The position numbers and the translations under genes are program-made. Positions 34,642 through 47,035 of a stretch of 64,000 nucleotides of DNA are shown one piece after another. Origin of the DNA: Phycomyces blakesleeanus NRRL 1555(-) (lineage: Eukaryota > Mucoromycota > Mucoromycetes > Mucorales > Phycomycetaceae); contig NW_017265145.1 in the NCBI RefSeq assembly GCF_001638985.1, positions 310,001-374,000 of the forward strand, written 5' to 3'. Below the pieces are notes generated by a model. That model was given only the letters and a program-made list of their open reading frames with translations, was not told the origin of the DNA and made no database searches. Every line of letters starts with the position of its first letter. Positions within the stretch are counted from its first letter, which is position 1.

Positions 34642-37600
34642 ATGACTTCAACCGCAGTGAGGTTAGACCAATTCATTTTTATTGTATAAGCATATATGTA
34701 TAAGCATACATATTCATTTCGCCATCTTACTCATCTCCATTTAACAACAGAGTCGCCTTGCGTGTTCGTCCTCTTGCACAACGAGAACAACTCACAAATT
34801 GTACAGAATGTCTCTCATTCATTCCTAATGAGCCTCAAATTCTCATTGGCACAGACAAGTCATTTACATACGACTATGTCTTTGACCCAAATACACCTCA
34901 AAACGATGTTTACAAAAAGGCAGCTGGTCCACTATTAGATAAATTTGTAGACGGGTAAGCGCACCTAAAAAAAACCAATATATGTATATTATCGAGCCTA
35001 AAATAAGAAAGATATATTAAAATAATAATAATAATTTATCAGTTCAGTTTACAAGAAAGTTATATATATTATATTAATTTTTTTAAAAAAATAACAACAA
35101 TAATAATAATAATAATAATAATTTGTATATAAAGTTTCAACGCCACCATTCTTGCTTATGGGTAAGTCAACAATAACGTATTAATGAATAAATATTAAGA
35201 TTAATATTAGTACGACAATATTTATTATGTGTACGCACAATGGTTAAGCTCATAATTTTTTAATATTTTGGCATCTGTAGTCAAACAGGCTCTGGAAAAA
35301 CATATAGCATGGGCACAGGCCTCGAGAATCCAGCGGATACTGAAAATGAAGGTAAAAGCAACAGCTTATAACAACTACAAAAACAACTTGACATTCAAAC
35401 ACATAAAATAAATAAATAAACAAACAAAGAGATATAGTCCAACAAACTTTAATATATATAAATTTACATTCTTATTTGTTTTTTTTTGTTACAGGCATTG
35501 TTCCTCGGTGTATCATTGATTTGTTTCAAAGCTTAGAAGAGCGTGCACAACGTAGTGCCGACTTTAAATATGAAGTCTATGTCTCTTTTCTGGAGTTGTA
35601 CAATGAAGAGCTCATCGATCTCCTCAACCCACATACTTCCCATAAACGCAAAAACCATTCTTCACCGGGCCATAATTCCATGTCTCATAACAACAACAAT
35701 AACAATATTCCAGCTGCTGCTGAAGTAACCATTCGAGAAGATGTTGCCGGCAATATCTACTGGAGCGGTGTAAAAGAAGAACTATGCACGTCCCCAAAAG
35801 AGCTTTTAGGGTAACACAACCAACAATTTCTATATATTCTTTATATTATTGTATATACAGTCAGTTTTCAATTTGCGGCAAAATTACTCATGGCCGTATG
35901 CCTTTTATAGATTTCTTGAAAAGGGCTCGCTTTGTAGAACAACTGGATCAACAGATATGAACAGTGTTTCCTCTCGTTCTCACGCTGTCTTTTCTGTTAT
36001 CCTCAAACAGCAACGGCCGCAAGAAGAAGCAGAAAATCATGATCGTTCTTCTTCTCCTTTGGGTGCAACAAAAAAATTACAATCCTTGACCAGCAAATTC
36101 CACTTTGTAGATCTTGCAGGCTCTGAACGTGTAAGTAAAATTTCCTGTTGCAGTACTATAGGGGGGGTACCACAGACACACATACACACACACAAAAATG
36201 CACACAAAATACACAAACACAAACACACAAACACAAATGTTAACACCAACCCTATCCAATTATATTATGTTAAATTTTATATTATCTTATTATATTATAT
36301 CATCATTCTTTAGCTTAAACGAACAAACGCACAAGGCGACCGAGCCAAGGAAGGAATAGCCATTAATGCTGGTCTGTTGGCACTTGGAAACGTTATCTCG
36401 GCCCTGGGGGACGAATCTCGCCGGACAGCCCATGTACCCTACCGTGACAGCAAACTCACCCGTCTTCTCCAGGATTCATTAGGAGGCAACAGTCAGACCC
36501 TCATGCTGGCCTGTGTGTCGCCTGCTGATTCCAATTTCATGGAAACCCTCAACACCATGAAATACGCCAACCGCGCACGGAATATCAAAAACAGAGTCGC
36601 TATCAACCAGGACTTTGCTGGCAGCTCAATAGAGGTCAACCAACTACGAGCCCAGCTGTCCAGACTCCGATTGGAGATCGCCTCTATGCGTAACGAAGCC
36701 AGCAACGGATTTAGTCCCCACCAAGAAGATGAAAACCGTGCCTTGCGTGCTGAAGTCGGGCGCCTGCGGGGTCGTGTCCAGGACCTATCGAACAATATGG
36801 TTCAGATCACGAGTGAGCGTGACACATTGATCATGGAACGCGAACTGGGTGATTTCTTGGCCAATGAGTCCCAAGACATCCCATTAACCAGCTCAAGTTA
36901 TGATCTCAATCCCTCTGGTACACATCAGCAGCACCAAAATGACCAGCAGCAACAGCAGCAGCAACAGCAGCATCAACAGCAGTTATTGTCATCATCAGCA
37001 TCATCAAAGATCCAAACCCACCCATTGATTGCTCAATATCAAAAGACAATCCAGGATCTCAACAATGAGCTGGCAGATACCCGCGATCGTCTCTGTTTCC
37101 TCGAAAACGTCAAGGCTTCAGTACCCGTCCATGCCGCCCTTGACAAGTTCTCTGATCTCCATAACAACCACAGCACTACTTCTCAGACCAATCGCCGCCA
37201 CAAGGGTCACAATAGCAACACTACTCACAACATCAACGGCAGCAACAGCAACAGCACCCGTCGCCGTCGCAATGGCCGTCTGTCTGCAAATGCTAGCAGC
37301 AGCACAACATCGTCTTCCCGCAGCAGACCTGGTTCCAAGCATGCCAGACGCCCTGTCAGCGTAACAAAGAGTTCAAGTCTCAAAACCAAACTCCGCAAGC
37401 ACATCACCGGCACCACAAAAGACAAGGGAGATATCTCTTCCGAAGACACCTATGATGACGAAGGCTACTTTAACGAGGAGACCCAAGACACCGAGGTCCG
37501 CCAGGAGGTTAAGGAGAGCATCGCAAAGGCCCGTGCCGAGATTCTCAAGGGAATGGAAGTTCTTGAGCTTATCAAGCCTCTCGAAGAAACTGCCCTTGCC

Positions 37601-40600
37601 TGGGAGGAAGAACTCAAGGCCTTTGAAGAAGATGCCCGCCTTCATGCCAACAACCGGGATCTTGTGGACCACATGGATTCGTCAGACGAAGGTAACTTTA
37701 CGCTCACTTCTACTTCGCCAGTAGACCACAGCGACCAAGACGACTTTGACCTCGACATCGAGGCCCTTGCGGTGCCACTGTGGAACGAGTCCGCCAATCC
37801 TATCCGACGAATCATCAAGGAAGACAGCATCAATGGGTCGGTGACTTCAACTGACCACAGTCTAAATTCGGCTGATTCCAAACCTTCTTTGGCCCACTCA
37901 TCAGCCTCGGCCTCAGCAGCAGCACTAGCAGCCGAGTCCAAGTCTAACCCCCAACTGGCTCGTATGCTCCACCAGATCCAGGCCGACATTAGAGTCAAGG
38001 AAGAGCTGGTTTCTCACCTCGAAAAGTCCGAAAATGCCTATAGCTTTATGCGCCGCAAGTACGACGAAAAGATGGGCCACCTCCAGGTCCAATTGGCCGA
38101 TCTCCAGCGTGAGCGAGATTCGACTCTTACCCGCACAAAGCATAGCAGCATGGGTCACCACAATGGCAACAGCCATACGGGTAGCAAGAATGATCTGTTG
38201 TCATCGGCGGCTGCAGCAGCACGCGACAAGCAGCAGATGATCGAGGTCCGACATGCGTACGAGACCAAGATGAAGCAGCTGCTGGTTGAGATCCAGGAAC
38301 TCAAGCGCAAGTATGCTCAGACCACAATGACGATGCAGGCCACCCGCAATCAGAACGAGTCTCTGCTCCGATCACTGCGAGTCAATGTAGAGACCCTCAA
38401 GGTCGAGAAGAAGCGTATGGTCAAGCGCATGAAACAGGAGACCGAGCGAGTCCGGGATCAGATGACAGGCCAGGAACGCAAAATTCAGCAGCTCCAGCGC
38501 CAGAATGCAGAGTCGACCATGGCCCACCGCCGTCTTGAGCGCGAGCACGAGGCCCAGAAGCAGACTCTGAAGCGAAGAAGCGAAGAAATGTCACTCAGCA
38601 GTGGTCAGCTCAAGCAGCTCACCAGCATGCTCAAGAAAGCAATCCGCGAGGGTGGTGTCTTGGACGAGCGCCTCTTAAGCAAGGTTTCGCACATTATTGG
38701 CGGAAGCTTTGCCATGTTTGCCCGTGGCGGTGGAAGCTCGTCAGCCAATGGTTCCCGCAGAACACGCCGCAAGAACCCAATTCCTGTTCAAGTCCGTGCG
38801 ACTCGCAAGAAGCAGCTTCTGGACCGTGCTCTCTACCAGTACATCCAGGGCAAGCAAGCCGTGGTTGAGATGGAGCAGCTTTTGGTCCGCCGTGAGCGCT
38901 TGGCAGCCGAGAAGCTCGACCTTGTTGATGAGAGAAAGCACATCTACATGGCCGAGAAGGAGAACGCACAGGCCATGAGCCTCTCGATGGACACCATGGC
39001 ACTCGAATTCACTGATGAGCGCATCGATCTGATCGAGGCTGAGATTTCTTACCTTTCTGCTCGCATCCGTGCACTCCAGTCCGAGGCCGCAGGTGAAGCC
39101 ATGTCAGAAGACGAGCTCTCATCATCGTCCCCACACGTCCCTGCTGCCGAATCTCCCCGTCCCGAGAAGCGTGTGACCTTTGCAGATGAGATTGTCAGAG
39201 ACCCAAGCCCAACCAATAACGATTGGGCTGACATGGATGCCATTGAAGAGAAGTTCAATGTTCCTGCCAATGCAGCTCCTGAGATTGCTTATGACATCAC
39301 CGCAAAGTTACTCAGGACTCTCGAGGCTGATGAATGCAAGAGCATTGCAGAGGCGCTTGTTGATGACATTATGAACGTGCGTATGAGCGAGTGTAACCGA
39401 CAGGTGACCATGCAAAACCTCGAGAAGACCGTCCAGGACTTGCGTCGTACATTGATAGTAATGAAGCGTGCGGCGATTGCGACTACCATTGAGAATGAAC
39501 GCCGGATCCGCAAACTCGAAGGCAAAGATGACCCTACCAAAGAAGACCAGGACAGCTCATTCGATGTTAAGATTGAAGAGTTTATCAATGGAGGAAACAC
39601 CATCTTCGACAAGATTTACGAAGACGGTCTTCGTGGTATGATTACCACCCCCGAACCTGGACTTGATTATGCCTTTAACGAGTCATCTTCACCTGGTTCG
39701 TCGGTCGTGTCATTTGGCACAAACAGTGGCCAAAGCGATGATATGATGCTGATGCCACCGCCATCTCCATTGACCTCCCCAACACTTGTCATTGGACATA
39801 GCCGCTCCCAGACATTCATCAATGGTCCTGGTGCGGGTATCAAGCCACCTGTGTCTCTTGCTGACACTCTTTCGGCTCGTAACCACATCCCCAACCGTGA
39901 CTCAACCCCATCTCCTGATCGATTCTACAACATGATCCAGAAGAGAATGTCATGGCAGCAGCGCATGGGTGGATCAGAGTCCCCTATTCCTATGACAATG
40001 GTAAACCCATCCGATTTTACTCGCTATTCGACCGACCGTGAGTCGTCTACTTCTTCTATCCGTAGTAGCCATATGAGAAGATCGTCTGTCCAGTCCGATT
40101 GCTCATCTGGTCACTCCCAGACTTCGTCTTCACAAGGCTCAATTCACCGCAAGCGTGCATTCTCATTGCAGCAGCCGCCAGTGCCAGCCCGCCGCCGTGC
40201 TTCCTTGCGTGAGCTGTCTTTGATGGGAACAGCAACTGCGGCACTGAACTCAAAATTGAGCCACACCACTATCAATGCCACCACCTCCACCTCCATTTCT
40301 TCTTCACCAATTCACCACCACATTGGCAATGGTAGCGATCACGACATCCACGGCTATGAGCCCACTTCCCCACACTCCCCGCACTCTCCTCACGTCTCGG
40401 TGTCATATCAGCAACATCGGTCTACAATCCCACAGAGACGGTCTCAACAGTTCTATCCTACAGGACCCGGACAACCATTGATGATGGAGCGGGCCGCGTC
40501 TACTTCTTCTGTGACTTCATCAGGAAACAATGTCTTTGATCGACTTTCCCAGACGCCCACCCGTGCTTCGCGTGCAAAGATGGCTCACCGCCACAGCAGC

Positions 40601-40681
40601 GGTAGTCTTGAAGACTTGAGAATGCACTGGGATTTGGAAAGATCCTCCAGCTCAATGAGTGGTTCTTACTATGGCGATTAG
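34642..40681 (+). CDS. Kinesin-4-type motor protein
   Basis: Plus-end-type microtubule motor with an N-terminal motor domain, about 1,741 residues in seven exons (34642-34661, 34751-34954, 35135-35161, 35281-35351, 35495-35810, 35911-36130, 36314-40681). Motor marks are [10 protein letters not shown], the P-loop GQTGSGKT (84-91), switch I NSVSSRSH (230-237), switch II DLAGSER (280-286) and [20 protein letters not shown]. Long coiled coils follow, with low-complexity inserts (poly-Gln encoded at about 36945-36985; Ser/Asn/Arg-rich tracts) and a Ser-rich C-terminal tail. The motor resembles the KIF4/KIF21 (kinesin-4) group from the DLLNP...IREDxxGNIYWxGVKEE region; no Cys-rich KIF4 tail or WD40 repeats are seen. 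Odd points: exon 3 is only 27 nt, and there is an Asn/His-rich insert at about 154-184 inside the motor. The large last exon is clearly GC-richer than its surroundings. Confidence 0.93.
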
Positions 40682-41946
40682 ATCCAATGTAAACTAACTT
40701 GACTGTGTCTCAACCCCAAAACAACCCAACACCACCCAACCTAAAAGAAAAAAAAGATTTTGTTTTTGTTTTAATTCCATTTCATCCTCTCTATATCTCT
40801 ACCTCTTTACCTCTCTACATCTTTTTAAAAAAATTGTTATAATATCCTTTACTCCCCCCCCCTCTCTCTCTCTACCCACCACCTTATTTGATTTTGCCTT
40901 TATCATTATTTATATTATTATTCTTATTTATCTGTTCTTGCTGTAATCTATTATATCCTTGCTTCTTCTCTGTCTTTCTTTCTCTTTATTATATAAAAAT
41001 ATATATAATATAAATGTATACAAATATATATATATATAAAAATGTAGCACTCTTTCTTTTTTGGGTATTTTACCATCTTAAATACTTCACTCATCTAAAA
41101 ATTTTGGGCCCCAAAAAAAAGGTTTCTTTATAGAAAGAAAACAAGATTCATGTTGACTGTGTGGTATACCAGAATTTCAAGTAACACACTCTATTTCTAT
41201 TGTATTGTATTGTATTTTTTTTTTTAAGAAAAAGACAATGAAAACAACCGCGAAATACATAGCTCTAGGTCCTTGTATGCTCTTTTTTTCAGTCTTTTCC
41301 TTTTTCTTTTTGGTATGCTATATAGAGATAGAGAGGACTTGCTTTTTCGCCGGATCAATTCCGAGTAAGTATAAATGTCATATAAAAACCAAGGGTAAAA
41401 GCAAGAGAAAAACATAGCCAGAAACATCAGGTTTTTGTCATTAAACAAGACAAGGTAATGCAACATGCAGGTCTTTATCTTTTTTTTTGTGAGCGATTCA
41501 ACTCAATATTTCACAAACAACAGCCTTTGAGCTTTTATGCTTACTGTTAATAATATACAAAATATATAAAAGTATATAGTATGTATGTCACAATATTCTT
41601 CATAATACTAGCCCTTTACTTCTTTTTGGCTTTATTCCCCTTCTTCTTTATCTCAAGGGAGTACAGAATATAATTTTCTAATTAAATGAGAAGCACATAA
41701 TTATTTACTGAGCCATCTTAATTGAATACAAGCAATATTTCTCTGTATACATACTATGTATCCCACTAAATCACAATGAACCTCTTTAGAGTCATACCTT
41801 AAAAATCAACAAAATAAAATTTGCTCTTCTTCTTCTTCCTTTTTTATATAAAATAAACAGCCTATTGTTATATGTTTTCTTTTTACTATTAAATAGTTTT
41901 CCTCCGTTTGTTTATAAAGTAAAACACACATAACAATAACAACAAT

Positions 41947-41978
<32 letters not shown>

Positions 41979-43566
41979 AAAAACAATAAAAACAATAAAA
42001 GTCCTGAGAAAATTCTCAAGCGTATTTGTATCACAATAGGCTTTTTATTATTATTATTTTCAAAGAAAGAAATGCACGGTGACAAGAATTCAACCATGGT
42101 TAGTGCGTGGGGTTACATTGTCCACTGTGCATGAACCCAATGAACACGAATGATAATTGGTTCTTGTAGCCACAAGCTTTACATTATACAATGTACTTTT
42201 AAAAAATAATAGTACTATTGTAAGACTTCAGACTTTTTTTTGTTTTTTGTTTTTATTTTTTGTTCTTGGTATACACTAAATTCCAAAATAGCAGCCTTGC
42301 TCAACAACAAAAAAAAGTGTAACCAGATATATATAATACGACAACCATTACAAAGAATAAGAAGAAGAAAAAGAAATCTATTTACAAGCCTACAAGTTAA
42401 ACCCTTTTTTTCTTGTACACCAAAAAATGGGCCCATGAACCACGAAGCTTGAACCCCACAAGTATCGCCGAAAATTTTCTTTTTTTGGAATTTCTGGATA
42501 CATTATTAGATAGAAGCTGTCAAAGTAGGCATGAAGTATATATAAAAAGATGTAATAAAAGACGTTTCTGAGCATTAGAAATATAATTCACATATGGCTG
42601 AGGAGGTGTGTAAGAAAGCAAAAAAAAAAAGAAAGAAAGAAAAAACATAATCTAATCGTGAGATCACGACTATACTGTATTTGTGATAAATATTTGTAAT
42701 ATTTAAATAATAATGTTGAATAATCGAGAGTTAATAGCACTGATAAAGAATATAGATAGAGAAAATAACAGCCAAGAATTACAATGTTTCAAAATGAATT
42801 AATTCGTTATCTCATCAGTCGGGTTTATGTTCTTACTTGGATAAATCTGAAGTTCATTATCAGAAAAAAATATGCTAGCCAAGAAGATAATAAAAGTAAA
42901 AATAAAATCTAAATTTATATATAAAAAGGTGTCTAATAATGCACATAGCTTTACTAATACTGTACCATTAATTACAAGTATATACTAGGGTTTTACATTA
43001 TATATAGTACAAAACAAAGTTAAAATGATTTAGTTATTTTTTTTAAAAAAAAAAAAAAAACAATCTACTCCCACCTCAAAGTGCAATGTTATATGTGAAA
43101 TCCCATTATTTAATTTTCACTCGCCGATCTTTTTTGCTACTTTATTTGTAGCATATAAAAAATAGACAGTTTAGTAAGATTTTTTCTAAAGTAAGATATT
43201 AACTCCGTAGTGGAAAATTTTTGCGTTTTTTATTATACGACATTAGGAGAAACAATATTTTCAAACACCGTCGCATTTTTTTTTGTGTAGGAGAATTGCT
43301 AGCCTCACAAAAATGCTACGCTCCCAGGTGTTTTTAAATTACTAAAAACAGCTTAGACAGTTTGAGTTCCAAAAATGCCCTGCAATCTACCAAAAAGATT
43401 TGGCATTTGAAATTCAAATTATTTATTTTATTTTCTTTTCTTTTCTTTTTATTTTTTTACGAGTTTTCAATTAGTCTTTTATTTTTTATTATTATTTGCC
43501 AACAAGTAATTGACCCTCTTATTCCAATTATAATTTTATTTAAATATTATACTGCATTGCAATAAA

Positions 43567-43645
43567 GGTATTTATGTTCGATTTCGGATTAGTATCTCAA
43601 TATTAGAAAAAATAAATACTGTGAGAGTTTTATTTATTAAAGAAA
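43567..43645 (+). repeat. ~85-bp dispersed repeat, copy 1
   Basis: First of three related units. Core: TTAGTATCTCAATATTAGAA followed by an AAATACTGTGAGAG-type stretch and TTATTTATTAAAGA. It is the most diverged at its left end. Confidence 0.75.
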
Positions 43646-43660
43646 GCTAAAATAATATTC

Positions 43661-43742
43661 GAGGTGTTCAGAACTGATCTTGGGTTAGTATCTTAAGATT
43701 AGAAAAATTAAATACTGTGAGAGTGTTATTTATTAAAGAGAC
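43661..43742 (+). repeat. ~85-bp dispersed repeat, copy 2
   Basis: Direct repeat of copy 1 about 94 bp downstream, beginning GAGGTGTTC. It shares GGTTAGTATCT, AAATACTGTGAGAGTGTTAT and TTATTAAAGAGAC with the other copies. Confidence 0.8.
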
Positions 43743-44002
43743 AAAACAATAAGTATATATATCAATCGATAAAGACTTTCTTTTTCTTACTGTGGTATAC
43801 ACACCACAATTGAGTGAAGAACAGACCCCACAACCAAACACTGGTTCCTTCTTGCTAATGAACCTGGCAAGTTAACAATCTCCGGAACTGTTACACACCA
43901 GGCACACGTACACTACACACTCATACAGTGTAAACCAACCATTACACAACAGGGATTTGAATTACAGGGATTTGAATAGTAGCAGATATAAACAATATTA
44001 TT

Positions 44003-44087
44003 TGGTCTCTTTAATAAATAACACTCTCACAGTATCTACTCTTCCCATTATTGAGATACTAACCCATAAACAATCCCGAATACCTCA
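44003..44087 (-). repeat. ~85-bp dispersed repeat, copy 3 (inverted)
   Basis: Inverted copy: read on the minus strand it runs GAGGTATTCGGGATT, GGGTTAGTATCTCAATA, then GATACTGTGAGAGTGTTATT and TATTAAAGAGACC. With copy 2 it forms an inverted pair around about 260 bp of unique sequence, like the ends of a small non-autonomous element. Confidence 0.8.
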
Positions 44088-44140
44088 CTTACTATTCAAT
44101 TTGCCTCTCTTGATATTTGTACTTCCGCTATGCTACGTCT

Positions 44141-44228
44141 GGCACACAAAATCTATCTACACACACATAAATCTACCCAGGCACACATAAATTCATTCGG
44201 ACACACATAAATTTACTCGGACACACAC
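44141..44228 (+). repeat. 20-bp tandem repeat, four units
   Basis: Units start at 44141, 44161, 44181 and 44201 with consensus near (A/G)CACACATAAATCTACTCGG, plus a partial fifth unit. It lies 50 bp beyond the inverted repeat copy. Confidence 0.8.
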
Positions 44229-44850
44229 ATTTTTTTTGTGATGAATTCATAGACCTATATAAAGAATAAATTAATAAATAATTAGCATACTTTTTGAAAG
44301 TAGGGCTTTCCCTTTCCCCTCAAGTTTTATGTAACTCTTCGTTGTGAAAAGCTTAGCTACTATATTACAATTTAGGTGTAAAAATAAGTCGAGCAGTTTA
44401 TTGAATGGATAGTAGACTTTGTGATGTGGTTGTAAAATGGTTAGAAGATTTGCAGAGAATCTAAAAGCAGAGCCCAAGTTACGTGCTTATATTCCAACCT
44501 TTTAAAAATATAGATATATCATTCCTGTTGGTAATAACCAGCCAAAAATAGCCAAGTTTTTGTTTTACGTGTATTGAAAACAAAAAACAAGAAAGAAAGT
44601 GGGGTTTAATTTTGCTCATTTTTGTTTCAATGCAAGTAATTCTTTATTTCATAAAGGTTTACTATAATATATATATAAAGACACAATACATTAATACATT
44701 AAAGCAATATCTCACTTTATCTTGTAAAGTACCCCATATTATTCCCCAAGGCTTCAATATAAATTTGAGCTCAAACAAGTTGAAAAGAAACAACAACAAA
44801 AACAGTAAATTTATATATGTACCTCATAGGTGATTCGAGATTTGTAAATG

Positions 44851-46574
44851 TTATTTTTTATGCACTTCTTTAGATGTAGAAATAAGAAACTTTTTTGAGA
44901 ACAAGTTGAAACTGAAAAGGGGTTGTAGCCTTTCTTCGCAAACAGTCTGGCACTCGTTTCTATGCTCAAGCGCTCGGTTGGCACTTATCATTGTATTCTC
45001 CATCAACATAGCTACAGTCATAGGGCCTACACCTCCAGGAACAGGTGTAATCGCTCCAGCCACCTTTGAGGCAGTTTCATATTCTACATCACCAACCAGT
45101 CTTTTACCAGAAGCCTTTGAAGTATCTTTATATATATATATATATTAAATAATAATAATATTGTTAATGAATAAAATATAAGCATTGTACTACTAAATGC
45201 ACATACCTGTAACTGAGTTTATACCAACGTCAATAACAACTGCTCCAGGCTTAATCCATTCACCCTTGATAAATTCAGGTTGACCAATAGCCACAACTAG
45301 CACATCAGCCTTATTGATCTACCAAAATTAATAGTATGAACAATAATATAGAAAGAAAAGGTTACATTAATATGGTTTACCATTAATTAACAGTTTTACA
45401 AAAGTAAAATGAGATAGAGACTTACGACAGATTTAATATTCTCAGTTTTTGAGTGACAGATAGTCACTGTTGCATCTTCAGCTGACAAGAGAGCAGCTAC
45501 AGGGAAACCCTGCAATGAATAGAGAGAGAAAGAGAGAGAATTAAATTAAATTAAATTAAATTAATAGTCAAGTGGATTCAGGACTTAAAACTCACCACAA
45601 TATCACTGCGTCCGACTACTACAGCATTCTTCCCGCTTAGTGAAATTTCTATAAAGAAAATTAATATTAAAATTAATAAATAAATTCATATTAAAGGCTT
45701 ACTGTTTGCTTTAAGTAGTTCGATAATGCCCTTTGGAGTACATGGTAAGAAGAGCGGGGTGGTTGATCTTTTAGCCATTTTACCGACGTTCAATGCATGA
45801 AATCTAAAGCATTAAATAATACCAATAAAAAAAGGTTGCATATATTAAATTTATATAAATTACCATTCCCATCTTCATCTAGTTATAGATAGACGGATAG
45901 ATAGATAGATAGATACCCATCTACATCTTTGTGGTAGTCAATGGCTTCAATTACAGTGGTTTCATTAATATGAGGCGGTAATGGCATCTGTACAATCATT
46001 CCATGAACTTTGCTATCTTCATTAAGTTCTCTGACTCTATTTAATAATTCTTGTTCGGAAATTGACTCTGGTAATTGTTCAAGTGTAAATCCAATTCCAG
46101 TCTAAACAACCAAAACAACAACAATAACAATCAGACAGCCAGACATGAATACTTTCTTAATTTAATAATATAACAGAAAAAGGGTAAATGGGATCTCTTT
46201 TGTCATCATTTAATTTACGTACCTCTTTAGCTGCTCTTTGCTTCATACGAAGATATACAGACGAGTCTTCACGCGTACCGACTTGAACCACAGCCAGACG
46301 AGGCTTATAGTCAGGAACCTTTGCCTGGGTAGATTTGATATTTTCTTTCACGCGTTTCCGGACCTCACTAATATAATATATAGCTTGTGTTAGGTTCAAT
46401 AGTTCAATGTTTGACAAGGAGAGAGGAAAAGAAAAGAAAACAGAAAAGAAACAAGGCTCACTTTGCTAGAGCCTTTCCATCGAGGATCTTAGGCATGCAA
46501 GCACGTTGGGTACATTGACTCATGAAATGTCGCATTGGATGCATTAACTGACTAGATCGATTGAATTGTAACAT
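44851..46574 (-). CDS. Methylenetetrahydrofolate dehydrogenase/cyclohydrolase, mitochondrial type
   Basis: Bifunctional folate enzyme (FolD/MTHFD2-like) interconverting 5,10-methylene-THF, methenyl-THF and 10-formyl-THF. Eight exons on the minus strand (46462-46574, 46223-46367, 45917-46101, 45703-45803, 45596-45648, 45426-45509, 45207-45318, 44851-45125) give 355 residues. The N-terminus ([20 protein letters not shown]) is basic and acid-free, a probable mitochondrial presequence. The catalytic Tyr-x3-Lys is Tyr76/Lys80 ([12 protein letters not shown]). [25 protein letters not shown], the dinucleotide-binding [17 protein letters not shown] and [13 protein letters not shown] are present. The protein stops soon after this domain, so the formyl-THF synthetase domain of C1-THF synthases is absent. 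The ~35-residue tail ([17 protein letters not shown] at the end) has no family match. The gene is divergent from the hydrolase gene, with about 460 bp between starts. Confidence 0.93.
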
Positions 46575-47035
46575 TATTGCAGACTTTCAGGACATTCTGG
46601 AAAAAAAATAAATAAAAAATAAATTCAGCTGTATAGTTTTATTTTTTATGTAAGTAATAAACCTCCAGTCTCCGCCCAGTCAACTCTTTCATTCTGCTTA
46701 TTTCTAGCACTCAGTTATATCTACGTTATTGCAGATACTAAACTATCATAGTGGGAACTCCCTTGCCATACAGATTAATATATATATATATATCTTTATA
46801 TATCTATATAGCTGTAGTCAAAATAATACAAAATAATAGTACTAATAATTTTAATAGCCATTTATTGTATTCTTATTTAAGTAAAAAAAAAACAAAGGGC
46901 CTACTGATCGATTATAACATTTGCACATGCACACACGCACACACGCACTATTTATTTAGTGCCAATTTTAATGTACCTGGTTCTTGGTTATAGGCGGAGG
47001 CTCAAATAAATAAATAAAAATACGTCTTGCTTCCC
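46575..47035. other. Bidirectional promoter region
   Basis: Spacer between the divergent folate enzyme and alpha/beta hydrolase genes. AT-rich with a (TA)n tract near 46775-46810 and a GCACACAC stretch near 46930. No specific element recognised. Confidence 0.4.

Larger units (their letters stand above)
40682..44850. other. Gene-poor region with repeats
   Basis: CT-rich sequence follows the kinesin stop. An (AAC)n microsatellite lies at about 41935-41980. The ~85-bp dispersed repeats and the 20-bp tandem repeat are listed separately. No coding-like frames otherwise. Confidence 0.55.

Noticed and set aside
37118..39270. Several antisense frames of 70-118 codons under the kinesin last exon
   Set aside because: They are shadows of a GC-richer coding exon; compositions are alanine/serine/arginine-rich complements, with no motifs.
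43567..44228. LTR retrotransposon hypothesis
   Set aside because: No TG...CA-bounded long direct repeats, primer-binding site or polypurine tract; the units are short and one is inverted.
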